From Halorubrum ezzemoulense DSM 17463 (GTDB lineage: Archaea; Halobacteriota; Halobacteria; Halobacteriales; Haloferacaceae), in NCBI RefSeq assembly GCF_002114285.1, contig NZ_NEDJ01000016.1, positions 1-55,161 on the forward strand: a stretch of 55,161 nucleotides of DNA. The letters run 5' to 3'. The notes under the pieces were generated by a model that did not search any database, was not told the DNA's origin, and saw only the letters and a list, made by a program, of their open reading frames with translations. The position numbers and the translations under genes were made by a program. This document shows positions 1 to 11,351 of the stretch, in pieces. Each line of letters opens with the position of its first letter. The first letter of the stretch is position 1.

Positions 1-195
1 GGTCCGTGGCTGCCGGAGGAGGATGGCGGACGGTGGGATGTTAGCGCCGTTGGCGTCGCTGCGGGGGGCGGGGGCGGGCGCGGGCTCGCTATCGTCGAGC
101 ACGTGGCGGCCGCGCACGGCTGGACGCTCGAAGTCGACGAGTCCCCAGAGGGGGGCTTCCGGGCGACGCTGGTCGGTGCGGAACCGACGGGATAA
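1..195 (+). CDS. Histidine kinase C-terminal tail (5' end outside window)
   Basis: The open frame begins before base 1 and stops at TAA 193-195, leaving 64 residues. The readable part contains GRGLAIVEHVAAAHGW followed by a Gly-rich FRATL strand. This matches the G2 box and last strands of the HATPase_c domain that ends haloarchaeal sensor kinases, where the family usually reads G-x-G-L-(A/S)-I-V then AHGW. The kinase would bind ATP and phosphorylate its own histidine, but the sensor and histidine regions are not in the window, so the signal is unknown. The tRNA-Leu gene begins 30 bases downstream. A glycine run just before the box is unusual but does not break the frame. Identification rests on a short segment. 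Confidence 0.7.
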   Translation, partial: GPWLPEEDGGRWDVSAVGVAAGGGGGRGLAIVEHVAAAHGWTLEVDESPEGGFRATLVGAEPTG

Positions 196-225
196 AGAGG
201 AGGCCGATCCAACGCCAGTCCGCGT

Positions 226-309
226 GCGAGGGTAGCCAAGCCCGGAAACGGCGGCGGATTCAAGCTCCGCTCCTGTAGAGGTCCGTGGGTTCAAATCCCT
301 CCCCTCGCA
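226..309 (+). tRNA. tRNA-Leu (anticodon CAA)
   Basis: An 84-base cloverleaf with acceptor GCGAGGG pairing to CCCTCGC and discriminator A. The anticodon stem GCGGA/TCCGC encloses the loop TTCAAGC, giving anticodon CAA, which reads UUG leucine codons. A long variable arm (class II tRNA) fits leucine. The T arm contains GGTTCAAATCC. CCA is not encoded, as is usual in archaea. No intron is visible. Confidence 0.93.
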
Positions 310-811
310 TCGCCGGGGTCCTCCCCCCGTGATGCGGGAAGACGCTCTCGGAGCGCTCTTCCCTCGCAAAATCCACTCGAACGCCGCGAGCGACTGCTCT
401 GTCAAATCGGCTGCCAGAGGGACCTTCGGTCCCTCGCTGGAGTCAGTCGTCCGAAGCGAAGCGAGGACGACTGACGAGGCCGGGGAGGCGCGAGGTGCGG
501 TTGCTGTGTGGGGCGGGACTCAAACGGGCGGTCGCGACGGCGAAGCACGACGAACAAACACCGCAGGGAGCGAGCGGAGTGAGCGACTGAGGACCACAGC
601 GAGTCGCGCGAGTCCTCGCGACCGGGGCTTTGGCGGTGTTCGCCGATGATCCACGGTCACCGACTTCCGAACAAGCGGTCGACCTGACGGCCTCGATCAC
701 CTCGCCACCACACAGTTCTCCACGGTGATCCGACACGTCCCGAAACGACACGAACGTCCAGCGAACCGCGGGGTCCGAAACGGTTTTGCCCCGGCCTGCC
801 GGACGGTCGAT
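310..811. other. Intergenic region with low-complexity GAGCGAG-type repeats
   Basis: No convincing gene. The middle part (about 460-610) contains runs such as GAAGCGAGGACGACTGACGAG and GAGCGAGCGGAGTGAGCGACTGAGG, which translate as repetitive SER/RTT strings. Similar GCTCGCTCCGCTCGC runs recur near 11390 beside the other tRNA. I read these as a haloarchaeal intergenic repeat, not coding sequence. Bases 770-811 immediately precede pyrG and should hold its promoter; no clear TATA box was seen. Confidence 0.5.
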
Positions 812-2467
812 ATGCCAGCAGATCCCGACACGGGGTACGACCCCTCGCTGGGTCGGAAGTTCGTGTTCGTCACGGGCGGAGTGATGTCCGGGCTGGGCAA
901 GGGCATCACCGCCGCCAGCACCGGGCGCCTTCTCGCCAACGCGGGCTTCGACGTCACCGCAGTCAAGGTGGACCCGTACCTCAACGTCGACGCCGGGACG
1001 ATGAACCCGTACGAGCACGGTGAGGTGTACGTCCTCAAGGACGGCGGCGAGGTCGACCTCGACCTCGGCAACTACGAGCGCTTCCTCGGGACCGACATGA
1101 CGTTCGACCACAACGTTACCACGGGGAAGACGTACCAGCACGTCATCGAGCGCGAGCGCGCCGGCGACTACCTCGGCAAGACCGTCCAGATCATCCCGCA
1201 CGTCACCGACGACATCAAGCGTCGCATCCGGGAGGCCGCCGAGGGGAGCGATGTCTGTCTCGTCGAGATCGGCGGGACGGTCGGAGATATCGAGTCGATG
1301 CCGTTCCTCGAAGCCCTCCGCCAGTTCGCCCACGAGGAGGACGACGATGACATCCTCTTCACGCACGTCACCCTCGTCCCGTACTCGAAGAACGGCGAGC
1401 AGAAGACGAAGCCCACCCAGCACTCCGTGAAAGAGCTGCGCTCGATCGGCCTCCAGCCCGACATCCTCGTCGGCCGCTCGGAGGACCGGCTCGACCCGGA
1501 GACGAAAGAGAAGATCGCGCTCTTCTGTGACGTGCCCACGGACGCCGTCTTCTCGAACCCCGATGTCGAGGACATCTACCACGTCCCGCTGATGGTCGAA
1601 GACGAGGGATTAGACGAGTACGTGATGGAGCGGCTCGGCCTCGCCGACGAGGCGCTTCCGAAGGAAGAGCGGTCGACGGAGTGGCGCGAGCTGGTCACCC
1701 GCGACCGCGACGAGGAGATCGACGTGGCGCTCGTGGGCAAGTACGCGCTTGAAGACGCGTACATGTCGATCCACGAGGCGCTGAAACACGCCGGCATCCA
1801 GACCGGCACCGAGGTGAACGTGCTGTGGGTCGATGCCGACGAGACGCAGGCCGAACACGAGAAGCGGCTCGCCGAGGCCGACGCGGTCGTCGTCCCCGGC
1901 GGCTTCGGCTCCCGCGGGACCGACGGGAAGATCGAGGCGATCCGCTACGCCCGCGAGAACGGCGTGCCGTTCCTCGGGCTCTGCTTGGGCTTCCAGATGG
2001 CCGTCGTCGAACACGCGCGCAACATCCTCGGGCTCGACGGCGCCCACTCCGCGGAGATCGACCCCGACACGCCGCACCCCGTCATCGACCTGCTCCCCGA
2101 GCAGTACGAGACGGAGGACATGGGCGGGACGATGCGGCTCGGCGCCCACGAGACCGACATCGAGCCCGACACGCTCGCCGCCCGGGTGTACGACGCCGAC
2201 GCCTGTACCGAGCGCCACCGCCACCGCTACGAGGTGAACCCCGAGTACATCGACGATCTGGAGGCCGACGGACTCGTCTTCTCGGGGCGCGCCGACAACC
2301 GGATGGAGATACTCGAACGCCCGGACCACCCGTTCTTCTTCGGGACGCAGGCGCACCCCGAGTTCCGGTCGCGGCCCGACCGCGCGAGCCCGCCGTTCGT
2401 CTCCCTCGTCGAGGCGGCGCTGGGATCGACGGACACAACCGAGCGGAACGCGGACGTGAGGCTATAG
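812..2467 (+). CDS. pyrG: CTP synthase
   Basis: Makes CTP from UTP, ATP and glutamine, the last step of pyrimidine nucleotide synthesis. The protein has 551 residues, the usual family length. The N-terminal synthetase domain opens with [10 protein letters not shown] (residues 22-31), close to the family GGVVSGLGKG P-loop. The C-terminal class I glutamine amidotransferase carries the nucleophile in GLCLGFQM (Cys391) and the partner His-Pro-Glu at about 515-517. The ATG at 812 was chosen over an in-frame start at 725 because the family consensus begins about 20 residues later. The stop codon TAG abuts the ATG of guaAb with no gap, so the two are probably cotranscribed and translationally coupled. 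Confidence 0.96.
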   Translation: MPADPDTGYDPSLGRKFVFVTGGVMSGLGKGITAASTGRLLANAGFDVTAVKVDPYLNVDAGTMNPYEHGEVYVLKDGGEVDLDLGNYERFLGTDMTFDHNVTTGKTYQHVIERERAGDYLGKTVQIIPHVTDDIKRRIREAAEGSDVCLVEIGGTVGDIESMPFLEALRQFAHEEDDDDILFTHVTLVPYSKNGEQKTKPTQHSVKELRSIGLQPDILVGRSEDRLDPETKEKIALFCDVPTDAVFSNPDVEDIYHVPLMVEDEGLDEYVMERLGLADEALPKEERSTEWRELVTRDRDEEIDVALVGKYALEDAYMSIHEALKHAGIQTGTEVNVLWVDADETQAEHEKRLAEADAVVVPGGFGSRGTDGKIEAIRYARENGVPFLGLCLGFQMAVVEHARNILGLDGAHSAEIDPDTPHPVIDLLPEQYETEDMGGTMRLGAHETDIEPDTLAARVYDADACTERHRHRYEVNPEYIDDLEADGLVFSGRADNRMEILERPDHPFFFGTQAHPEFRSRPDRASPPFVSLVEAALGSTDTTERNADVRL

Positions 2468-3385
2468 ATGGTCGAGACGGAGGAATTCATCGCGGAGGCG
2501 AAAGCGGAGATACGGGAGGCGATCGGCGACGCGAACGCCGTGATCGCCTTATCCGGCGGGGTCGACTCCTCGGTCGCGGCGACGCTCGCCTACGAGGCGG
2601 TCGGCGACCAGCTCACCCCCGTCTACGTCGACACGGGACTGATGCGGAAGGGGGAGACCGCGGAGATACGGGACACGTTCGACTTCATGGAGTCGCTGCG
2701 CGTCATCGAGGCGCAGGACCGGTTCTTCGACCGGCTCGAAGGCGTCACCGACCCCGAGGAGAAGCGCCACGTCATCGGCGAGGGGTTCATCGACGAGTTC
2801 GAGACGGTCGCGCGCGACGTGGACGCCGACTACCTCGTTCAGGGGACGATCTACCCCGACCGCATCGAGTCGGAGGGGAACATCAAGTCGCACCACAACG
2901 TCGGCGGGCTCCCCGAGGTCGTCGACTTCGAGGGGATCGTCGAGCCCGTCCGCGACCTCTACAAGGACGAGGTGCGCGAGGTCGCCCGGGAGCTCGGCCT
3001 CGAGGAGATCATCTCCGAGCGCATGCCGTTCCCCGGGCCCGGGCTCGCCGTCCGGATCGTCGGCGAGGTGACCCCCGAGAAGGCCGCGGTCGCCCGCGAG
3101 GCGACCCACGTCGTCGAGGAGGAGTTAGCGGAGTACGACCCGTGGCAGGCGTTCGCCGCGGTCCTCGGCAAGGCGACCGGCGTCAAGGGCGACAACCGCG
3201 TCCACGGCTGGGTAGTCGCCGTGCGCTCCGTCGAGAGCCGTGACGGGATGACCGCCCGCGCGCAGGAGCTCGACTGGAGTACGCTCCAGCGGATCCAGAG
3301 CCGGATCACCGGCGAGAACGAGAACGTGGCGCGGGTCGTCTACGACGTGACCCACAAGCCGCCCGCGACGATCGAGTACGAGTGA
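2468..3385 (+). CDS. guaAb: GMP synthase (glutamine-hydrolysing), ATP pyrophosphatase subunit B
   Basis: Converts XMP to GMP using ammonia delivered by a separate glutaminase subunit; in archaea the two subunits are often separate genes, and only the synthetase half is here (305 residues). The PP-loop SGGVDSS lies at residues 29-35, followed by [13 protein letters not shown]. The C-terminal dimerisation region contains [10 protein letters not shown] and ends [12 protein letters not shown], both family hallmarks. It starts immediately after pyrG and its TGA overlaps the next ATG as TGATG, indicating one operon. The glutaminase partner is not in this window. Confidence 0.95.
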   Translation: MVETEEFIAEAKAEIREAIGDANAVIALSGGVDSSVAATLAYEAVGDQLTPVYVDTGLMRKGETAEIRDTFDFMESLRVIEAQDRFFDRLEGVTDPEEKRHVIGEGFIDEFETVARDVDADYLVQGTIYPDRIESEGNIKSHHNVGGLPEVVDFEGIVEPVRDLYKDEVREVARELGLEEIISERMPFPGPGLAVRIVGEVTPEKAAVAREATHVVEEELAEYDPWQAFAAVLGKATGVKGDNRVHGWVVAVRSVESRDGMTARAQELDWSTLQRIQSRITGENENVARVVYDVTHKPPATIEYE

Positions 3386-3771
3386 TGACGGACCAACCAC
3401 TCGCCGTCGTCGCCGGCCCCGACGAGCACGGGCTCGGCGAGGAGCTCGCCGCGTGCGGCGTCGCGATCAACCGTATCGAGGGGCTCGTCACCGCCGACGC
3501 GCTCGCCGAGGCCGGCATCGCCGACGCCGCGTACTTCGTCCTCACCGACGTGGAGGAAGCGACCGGTATCCCGGTCGCGAAGGAAAAGAATCCGGAGGTC
3601 CAGATCGTGACGTACGCGAGCCGGTCGCTGCCGGAGTTCGTCGCGACGGTCGCCGACCTCGCGGTCGGCCCCGAACTGCTGGACGCCGCGACGGTCGCCG
3701 AGGAGCTGACCGGCGACGCGGACGACCCCGCCGAACCGGCCGACGACGCGGACGGCTCCTCCGAGCCGTGA
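3385..3771 (+). CDS. Small Rossmann-like protein downstream of guaAb (haloarchaeal, DUF7126-like)
   Basis: 128 residues, no assigned function. The N-terminal 95 residues alternate strand and helix (LAVVAGPDEHGLGEELAACGV ends, then VQIVTYASRSL) in a way that resembles the nucleotide-binding fold of TrkA-N domains, but a classical GxGxxG motif is missing. The last 25 residues are an Asp/Ala/Pro-rich tail. The ATG at 3385 overlaps the guaAb stop (TGATG); a GTG three bases earlier is possible but less likely. The GTG of the glutaredoxin gene overlaps its own stop. I recall that similar haloarchaeal proteins are annotated as a CTP-synthetase-associated family, but I cannot confirm this. Confidence 0.75.
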   Translation: MTDQPLAVVAGPDEHGLGEELAACGVAINRIEGLVTADALAEAGIADAAYFVLTDVEEATGIPVAKEKNPEVQIVTYASRSLPEFVATVADLAVGPELLDAATVAEELTGDADDPAEPADDADGSSEP

Positions 3772-4058
3772 CCGGGGACGAAGCCTCGGCCGACGACGGC
3801 CCGACGACCGTCCCGGTCACCCTCTACACCCGCGAGAACTGCTCGTTGTGCGTCGTCGCCCGCGAGACGATCGAGTCGGTCGCCGCCGACCTCGACCCCG
3901 TGACGGTCGATATCGACGAGATAGACGTCGATACCGACCCGGAACTGGCCGACGAGTACGGCGAGCGCGTCCCCTGCGTGCTGGTCGACGGCCACCCGGC
4001 GTTCAAGTACGAGGTCGACGAGCGCGACCTGCGGCTGAAGCTCCTCGCGGCGACCTGA
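3768..4058 (+). CDS. Glutaredoxin-like thiol protein
   Basis: 96 residues starting with GTG that overlaps the previous stop (GTGA). A thioredoxin-fold signature follows: VTLYTRENCSLC with the CxxC pair at residues 25 and 28, then the cis-proline region ERVPCVLVDG and a final Lys-rich helix. This matches the small glutaredoxin-like DUF836 group, which reduces disulfides or mixed thiols in the cytoplasm. The electron donor is unknown; haloarchaea use gamma-glutamylcysteine in place of glutathione. It is the last gene of the pyrG cluster, and its overlap suggests coupled translation. The first 12 residues are an acidic lead. Confidence 0.82.
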   Translation: MTGDEASADDGPTTVPVTLYTRENCSLCVVARETIESVAADLDPVTVDIDEIDVDTDPELADEYGERVPCVLVDGHPAFKYEVDERDLRLKLLAAT

Positions 4059-4103
4059 TCCGGGTGAAAACGCGCGACGGACCGCCCGGCTCTACCGCCC
4101 GGT

Positions 4104-5786
4104 CTACTGCTCGACCGTCTTCGCCCCGGGCGCGTTGGCCTTCACGCCCGTCACGGCCTCGACGGCGTTCGACCGGGAGGCGTACCCCTCGCCTGAGTCC
4201 GCGAGGACGTTGCCGTTGCGGTGACGGAGCCGCCAGCGCCACTCGTCGGCGGCGTCCTCGTATATCTCGAACGCCGCCCCGCCGGCCGCCAGCGCGCTCG
4301 CGTCGGGGGCGTACTCGCCGACGCGCTTGACCGCGTCCGTCGCGTTCGACTCGGAGGCGTACCCCTGGCCGGAGTCGGCGATGATGTTCCCGTTGTCGTG
4401 GACGAGCCGCCAGCGCCACTTGCCGCCCCTGTCCTCGTAGGCTTCGAACGTCGCCTTGCTCTCGCCGTCGCCCGCCCGGCCCTCCGCCTCCTCGTCGTCC
4501 GGGAACTCGAGCCCCGCGCCGCCCGCGTTGGACCTGACGCTGTCGAGCCCCTGCTGTGCCTTCGACCGGGAGGCGTACCCCTGGCCGGAGTCGGCGATGA
4601 CGTTCCCGTTCTGGTGGACGAGCCGCCAGCGGTACTCGCTGGCCGCGTCCTCGAACACCTCGAACGCGGCGGGGTCGATCCGGAGGTAGTCCGCGGCTGC
4701 GACGTGGTCGCGCAGCTTCGAGAGCGCGCGCTTCGCGTTCGACTTGGAGGCGTACCCCTCGCCGGAGTCGCCGACGATCTCGCCGTTGTCGTGGCGGAGC
4801 CGAAAGCGCCACTCGTCGGCGGCGTCGGCGTACAGCTCGAACGTCGCGTCGCTCTCCGGGCCCTCCGTCTCGTCCGGGATGGCCACGTCCGGGTCCGTCG
4901 CGTCGGTCGGCTCCGGGCCGTCGTCGTCGGCCACGGCCGCCGCCTCCTCGACCGGCGTCTCGATCCGGAGGAGGCCGGCGCCGAGCGCGTTCCGGCGCAC
5001 GCTGTGGAGGCCCTGCTGGGCTTTCCCGCGGCTGCTGTACCCCTGTCCGGCGGTCGCGATGACGTTGCCGTTGCGGTGGCGAAGCCGCCAGCGCGGCTTC
5101 CCGCTCGCGTCCTCGAACAGCTCGAACCGGGCCTTGCTCTCGCGCAGCGACGCGACGACGGCCTCCGCGGCCGTCAGCTCGTCACGGGTCGCTTCGAGGT
5201 CGGCCTCTGTCTCCGAGAGATCTTCACGGGCCGCCTCCAGCTCGGACTCCGTCGACGCCAGCTCGCCACGGGTCGCCGCCAGCTCCTCACCCGCCTCCTC
5301 GGCCGTCGCGGTCGCCGCGGCGGCCTCGTCGCGCATGCGCTCGTAGTCCTCGTAGACGGGGTCCGAGAGCAGGGGGACGACCGTCCCCGCGACCCCGATC
5401 AGGAGGAGCCCGACCCCGTAGACGGTGATCACGGCCGGGTCGCCCGACGCGGTGAGCCACCCGTCCGGGAAGACGTTCACGAACCACACGACGCCGAGGA
5501 CGCTCACCGCCGTGCCGAGGTAGCCGAGGTACGTCCCGGTCCGCCGGAGCGGGAACCGGATCACGGCCCCGAGCATCACGAACGGCGGGGCCAGCGCGGC
5601 CAGCGCGTACCCGACGCCGCGGGCGACGGTCGCCGACTCGGTGAGGAGAAACACCGCGACGCCGGCGAGGCCGAGCAGCACGCCGAAGCCGAACAGCCAG
5701 TAGCCGTTCACCTCGTCGGTCGTCGTCGGCGTGCCGATTCGCCGCCGGTACAGTCCGCCGCCGTCTTGTTTGTCATCTGTTGCCAT
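4104..5786 (-). CDS. Membrane protein with coiled coil and five DUF1508 (YegP/HVO_2922-type) repeats
   Basis: 560 residues. After a short polar N-terminus there are four hydrophobic segments (about residues 27-142), then a Glu/Ala-rich coiled coil (about 150-215) and five repeats of roughly 57 residues. Each repeat reads FE-x-(F/Y)-x-D ... (R/W)RxRLxHxNGNxIAxxGxGYxS followed by a helix, the DUF1508 signature; two-repeat versions are common, five is long. The function of these domains is unknown. Start at 5786 is supported by a TATA box 25-33 bases upstream, giving a leaderless mRNA. The frame stays open far upstream to 10262, but that part is a high-GC shadow. A related two-repeat gene lies at 20131. 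Confidence 0.88.
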   Translation of the reverse strand: MATDDKQDGGGLYRRRIGTPTTTDEVNGYWLFGFGVLLGLAGVAVFLLTESATVARGVGYALAALAPPFVMLGAVIRFPLRRTGTYLGYLGTAVSVLGVVWFVNVFPDGWLTASGDPAVITVYGVGLLLIGVAGTVVPLLSDPVYEDYERMRDEAAAATATAEEAGEELAATRGELASTESELEAAREDLSETEADLEATRDELTAAEAVVASLRESKARFELFEDASGKPRWRLRHRNGNVIATAGQGYSSRGKAQQGLHSVRRNALGAGLLRIETPVEEAAAVADDDGPEPTDATDPDVAIPDETEGPESDATFELYADAADEWRFRLRHDNGEIVGDSGEGYASKSNAKRALSKLRDHVAAADYLRIDPAAFEVFEDAASEYRWRLVHQNGNVIADSGQGYASRSKAQQGLDSVRSNAGGAGLEFPDDEEAEGRAGDGESKATFEAYEDRGGKWRWRLVHDNGNIIADSGQGYASESNATDAVKRVGEYAPDASALAAGGAAFEIYEDAADEWRWRLRHRNGNVLADSGEGYASRSNAVEAVTGVKANAPGAKTVEQ

Positions 5787-5810
5787 ATGACGGCTGACTC
5801 CGGCCAGCCG

Positions 5811-5819
5811 GTTATATGT
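5811..5819 (-). promoter_or_regulatory. TATA box of the five-repeat DUF1508 gene
   Basis: Reads ACATATAAC on the minus strand, 25-33 bases before the ATG at 5786, as expected for a leaderless archaeal promoter. Confidence 0.65.
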
Positions 5820-5873
5820 AGTGGCGATTGACACGAGCGCGCGCTCGCCTCCCCGACTACCGCGACCCGAGCG

Positions 5874-5879
5874 TTTACG
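5874..5879 (+). promoter_or_regulatory. TATA box of the amidohydrolase gene
   Basis: TTTACG 25-30 bases before the ATG at 5904; matches the haloarchaeal TTTA-type box and supports that start. Confidence 0.55.
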
Positions 5880-5903
5880 ACCCTGACGCTCCCTCGTGGT
5901 GGC

Positions 5904-7088
5904 ATGTACGTACTGCGAGGCGGTCGCGTGGCGGACGCCGAGGGGACCCGCGAGGCCGACGTGGCGGTCGCGGACGGCGATATCGTCGCGGTCGGCGAGC
6001 CGGCGGCGGTCGACGACGCGGTCGCGGAGCGCGACGCGGGGGAGGTCACGGAGGTCGACGCCGACGGGCGGGTCGTCTCGCCCGGACTGATCGACGCGCA
6101 CGTCCACGCGATGATGGACGGGCGACCGGACGTCTCGACGGCGGTCTCCGACAGCGACTACGCGGCGAGCTACCGGGCCGCGAGCAACCTCGAGGCCGCG
6201 GTCGAAGCGGGCGTCACGACCGTCCGCGACCTCGGCAGCCGCGGGACGCTCGCGCTCGACGCCGGCGAGGCGATCGCGGCCGGCGACATCGACGGGCCGC
6301 GCGTGCTCGCCTGCGGCCGCAACGTGATCATGACCGGCGGCCACGGCAACTGGTTCGGTCGGGAGGCCGACGGCCCCGCGGAGGTGCGGAAGGCGGCCCG
6401 CGAGCAGCTGAAGGCGGGCGCGGACGTGCTCAAGTGTATGGCCACCGGCGGTGTGCTCACCGAGGGCGCGGTGACGGGTGCGCCCGAACTGACACCCGAG
6501 GAGCTCGCCGCGTTCACCGACGCCGCGGCGCCCACGGACACGCCGACCGCGGCCCACGCTCACGGCGAGGTCGGGATCAAGAACGCGGTGGAGGCCGGCA
6601 TCTCCAGTATCGAACACGGGACGTTCATGGACCGCGAGGCCGCCGAAATGATGGCCGAGCGCGGCACCTACTGGGTGCCGACCGCGAGCGCCCTCCGCGG
6701 CATCGTCGACAACGGGATCGAGGCCGGGATCCCCGAAGACGCCGTCGCGAAGGCCGAGGACGCCGCCGAGCGCTTCGGCGACGCGTGGGACCACGCGCTC
6801 GACGCGGGCGTCCCGATCGCGATGGGGACCGACGCGGGCACGCCGTTCAACTTCTTCGAGGAGATCCCGCAGGAGATGGGGTACATGGTCGATTACGGGC
6901 TCTCGCCGGAGCGCGCGCTGGAGGCCGCCACCGTCAACGCCGCCGACCTGCTCGGACTCGACGACGTGGGGCTCGTCGCCGAGGGGTATCGGGCCGACCT
7001 CGTCGTCCTCGACGCCGACCCGACCGAGGACGTCGAGGCGTGGCGGGACCCGGACGCGGTGTTCGCCCGCGGCGAGCGCGTCGCCTGA
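5904..7088 (+). CDS. Metal-dependent amidohydrolase (imidazolonepropionase/prolidase-like)
   Basis: 394 residues with the complete amidohydrolase signature: DAHVHAM (His66, His68) at the end of the first strand, a lysine in VLKCMATGG (about 177), AHAHG (about 218-220), SIEHGT (about 241) and GTDAGTP near 311. These residues hold two divalent metals in a TIM barrel and hydrolyse amide or related bonds. The N-terminal 60 residues and the C-terminal ADLVVLDADP form the usual composite beta sandwich. The closest subgroup is the Xaa-Pro dipeptidase-like amidohydrolases, but the substrate cannot be read from sequence. It stands alone, divergent from the DUF1508 gene, with its own promoter. Confidence 0.88.
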   Translation: MYVLRGGRVADAEGTREADVAVADGDIVAVGEPAAVDDAVAERDAGEVTEVDADGRVVSPGLIDAHVHAMMDGRPDVSTAVSDSDYAASYRAASNLEAAVEAGVTTVRDLGSRGTLALDAGEAIAAGDIDGPRVLACGRNVIMTGGHGNWFGREADGPAEVRKAAREQLKAGADVLKCMATGGVLTEGAVTGAPELTPEELAAFTDAAAPTDTPTAAHAHGEVGIKNAVEAGISSIEHGTFMDREAAEMMAERGTYWVPTASALRGIVDNGIEAGIPEDAVAKAEDAAERFGDAWDHALDAGVPIAMGTDAGTPFNFFEEIPQEMGYMVDYGLSPERALEAATVNAADLLGLDDVGLVAEGYRADLVVLDADPTEDVEAWRDPDAVFARGERVA

Positions 7089-9329
<2,241 letters not shown>

Positions 9330-9380
9330 GGCGACGGGAACGGGGGCACCGTCGGCCGCGCTCCGCGGCGACCCGCAACC

Positions 9381-9387
9381 ATTTATC
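9381..9387 (+). promoter_or_regulatory. TATA box of the ABC-2 exporter operon
   Basis: ATTTATC 24-30 bases before the ATG at 9411. Confidence 0.6.
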
Positions 9388-9410
9388 AACTTACGACGGA
9401 ACCGAATGAT

Positions 9411-10418
9411 ATGACCGCGATCGAACTGCGGGGCGTGACCAAGGAGTTCGGCGACGTCACGGCCGTCCGCGACCTCGATCTCACCGTCGAAGACGGCGAG
9501 GTGTACGGGTTCCTCGGCCCGAACGGCGCGGGCAAGTCGACGACGATCGACATGCTCTTGGACCTCGTCCGCCCGACGGCGGGGACGGTCCGCGTCCTCG
9601 GTGCCGACGTGGCGACCGACGGGGTCGATGTCCGGCGTCGGACCGGCGTGCTCCCCGACGGATTCTCTGTGTACGACCGCCTCTCCGGGCGGAAACACGT
9701 CGAGTTCGCCGTGGAGTCGAAAGAGGCCGCGGACGACCCAGACGCGCTGTTGGCGCGCGTCGGGCTCGCCGACGCCGCCGACCGGGCCGCCGGGGAGTAC
9801 TCGAAGGGGATGCGCCAGCGGCTCGCCCTCGCGATGGCGCTCGTCGACGACCCCGACCTGCTGGTCCTCGACGAGCCCTCCTCCGGCCTCGACCCGGCCG
9901 GCGCGAAGGAGATGCGCGAGATCGTCCGCGCGGAGGCCGAGCGCGGTGCGACCGTCTTCTTCTCCTCGCACATCCTCGAACAGGTCGACGCCGCCTGCGA
10001 CCGCGTGGGCATCCTCCGCGACGGCGAACTGGTGGCCGAAGACTCCGTCGAGGGGCTCCGCGAGGCCGTCGGCGGCGAGGAGACGCTCGACGTCGCGGCT
10101 GCCGGCGCCGACGACGAGGCGGTGGCGGCGGTCCGCGCGCTCGACGGCGTCTCGGGCGTCACCCGCGACGGCGACGAACTGGTGGTGAACTGCGACAGCG
10201 ACACGAAGACCGAGGTCATCGCCGCCTTGGAGGACGCCGGCGTCGCGGTCGCCGACTTCCACACCCGCGAGGCGTCGCTAGAGGACCTCTTCCTCGCATA
10301 CACGGAGGGTGGCGCGGCGACGCGCGACGCCGACGCCGCCGCCTCCGCGCCGACCGAGGGCGAACCGACCGACGACGCGACGGACGACGATTCGGCGCCC
10401 GAGGAGGTGGACCGATGA
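9411..10418 (+). CDS. ABC transporter ATP-binding protein (ABC-2 type)
   Basis: 335 residues. Walker A GPNGAGKST at about 36-44, signature YSKGMRQRL at about 127-135, Walker B LLVLDEPSSGLDP at about 150-162, and the switch histidine in FFSSHILEQV. The C-terminal 110 residues form the accessory domain seen in NodI/CcmA-like exporters and end in an acidic tail. It powers the permease encoded by the next gene, whose ATG overlaps its TGA (ATGA), so both are one operon. The cargo is not evident; haloarchaea have many such pairs. The subunit acts on the cytoplasmic face of the membrane. Confidence 0.93.
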   Translation: MTAIELRGVTKEFGDVTAVRDLDLTVEDGEVYGFLGPNGAGKSTTIDMLLDLVRPTAGTVRVLGADVATDGVDVRRRTGVLPDGFSVYDRLSGRKHVEFAVESKEAADDPDALLARVGLADAADRAAGEYSKGMRQRLALAMALVDDPDLLVLDEPSSGLDPAGAKEMREIVRAEAERGATVFFSSHILEQVDAACDRVGILRDGELVAEDSVEGLREAVGGEETLDVAAAGADDEAVAAVRALDGVSGVTRDGDELVVNCDSDTKTEVIAALEDAGVAVADFHTREASLEDLFLAYTEGGAATRDADAAASAPTEGEPTDDATDDDSAPEEVDR

Positions 10419-11230
10419 GCCTCATCGCCATCGCCCGGAAGGACTTCCAAGAGACGGTCCGGTCACGGGGCATGATCGCTTTGGTGGTGCTGTTCTCGCT
10501 GCTCGTCGCGGCGTTCGCGTTCGCCGTGCGCCCCACAGCCGAGAGCGAGCAGTTCGCCACGGAGGTGCTGTTGAGCGTCTTCATTGGTCCGTTCCTCGTC
10601 ACGACGCTCGTCCCGCTCGTCGGCGTCGTCGTCGGCTACAACGCGGTGAGCGGCGAGCGCGAGTCCGGTTCGCTGAAACTGCTCCTGTCGCTGCCGCACT
10701 CGCGGGCGGACGTGGTCTTCGGCAAGGTCGTCGGCCGCGGCGCGGCGCTCGCGCTCGCGGTGTTCGCCGGCTTCCTGCTCCCCGCGCTCGTGTTGATCGC
10801 CGCGCCCGTCGTGTTCAACGGCGGCGCGTTCCTCGGGTACACGGTGTTCGCGGCCGCGCTCGGCGTCGTGTTCGTCTCGATCGCGGTCGGCTTCTCCGCC
10901 GCGTCGTCGACCCAGCGCCGGGCGCTCATCGGCGGCGTCGCGATCTACGTCCTCTTCGTCCTGCTCTGGGGCGCGGTCACCGGGCGGCTCGTCGGGGCGG
11001 CCGGCCCCCTCGTCGACGCGCTCCCGGTGTCGGCGACGCAGCTCCGGGTGTTCCTCCGCGTCTCGAACCCCACGACCGCGGTGGAGGCGCTGTCGAACGC
11101 GTTCCTCGGCGAACAGCTGTTCAGCGGCGAGACGGCGAACCGGCAGCTCTCCGCGGCCGCGATGTTAGTCTTCTGGACGCTCGCGCCGCCGCTCGCCGGC
11201 CTGCTGAAGTTCGACGCCGACGACCTGTAA
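10415..11230 (+). CDS. ABC-2 type permease
   Basis: 271 residues with about six hydrophobic segments. The first helix follows the typical ABC-2 lead IAIARKDFQETVRSRG, and the conserved cytoplasmic loop GERESGSLKLLLSLPHSR links the second and third segments, as in NosY/ABC2_membrane_2 proteins. It overlaps the ATPase gene by four bases (ATGA) and must form the membrane channel for it. Substrate unknown. The region after its stop codon is disturbed by a tRNA fragment and a MITE-like element, so no further operon member is present. Confidence 0.9.
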   Translation: MSLIAIARKDFQETVRSRGMIALVVLFSLLVAAFAFAVRPTAESEQFATEVLLSVFIGPFLVTTLVPLVGVVVGYNAVSGERESGSLKLLLSLPHSRADVVFGKVVGRGAALALAVFAGFLLPALVLIAAPVVFNGGAFLGYTVFAAALGVVFVSIAVGFSAASSTQRRALIGGVAIYVLFVLLWGAVTGRLVGAAGPLVDALPVSATQLRVFLRVSNPTTAVEALSNAFLGEQLFSGETANRQLSAAAMLVFWTLAPPLAGLLKFDADDL

Positions 11231-11351
11231 GCGGGGGCCGCGCCTGCGGCTCGCGGAGTCGCTCGCCGCAGGAAGTTGGATCGGGAGGATTCGAATCCGC
11301 CCTCAGACACGCACGTCGCTGTCGCTCACGGTGTGTTCGCGACAGCGACAG

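Noticed and set aside
11279-11300. Possible second tRNA fragment (GGAGGATTCGAATCC)
   Set aside because: The T-stem has a mismatch and no acceptor or anticodon parts adjoin; may be a degenerate repeat only.
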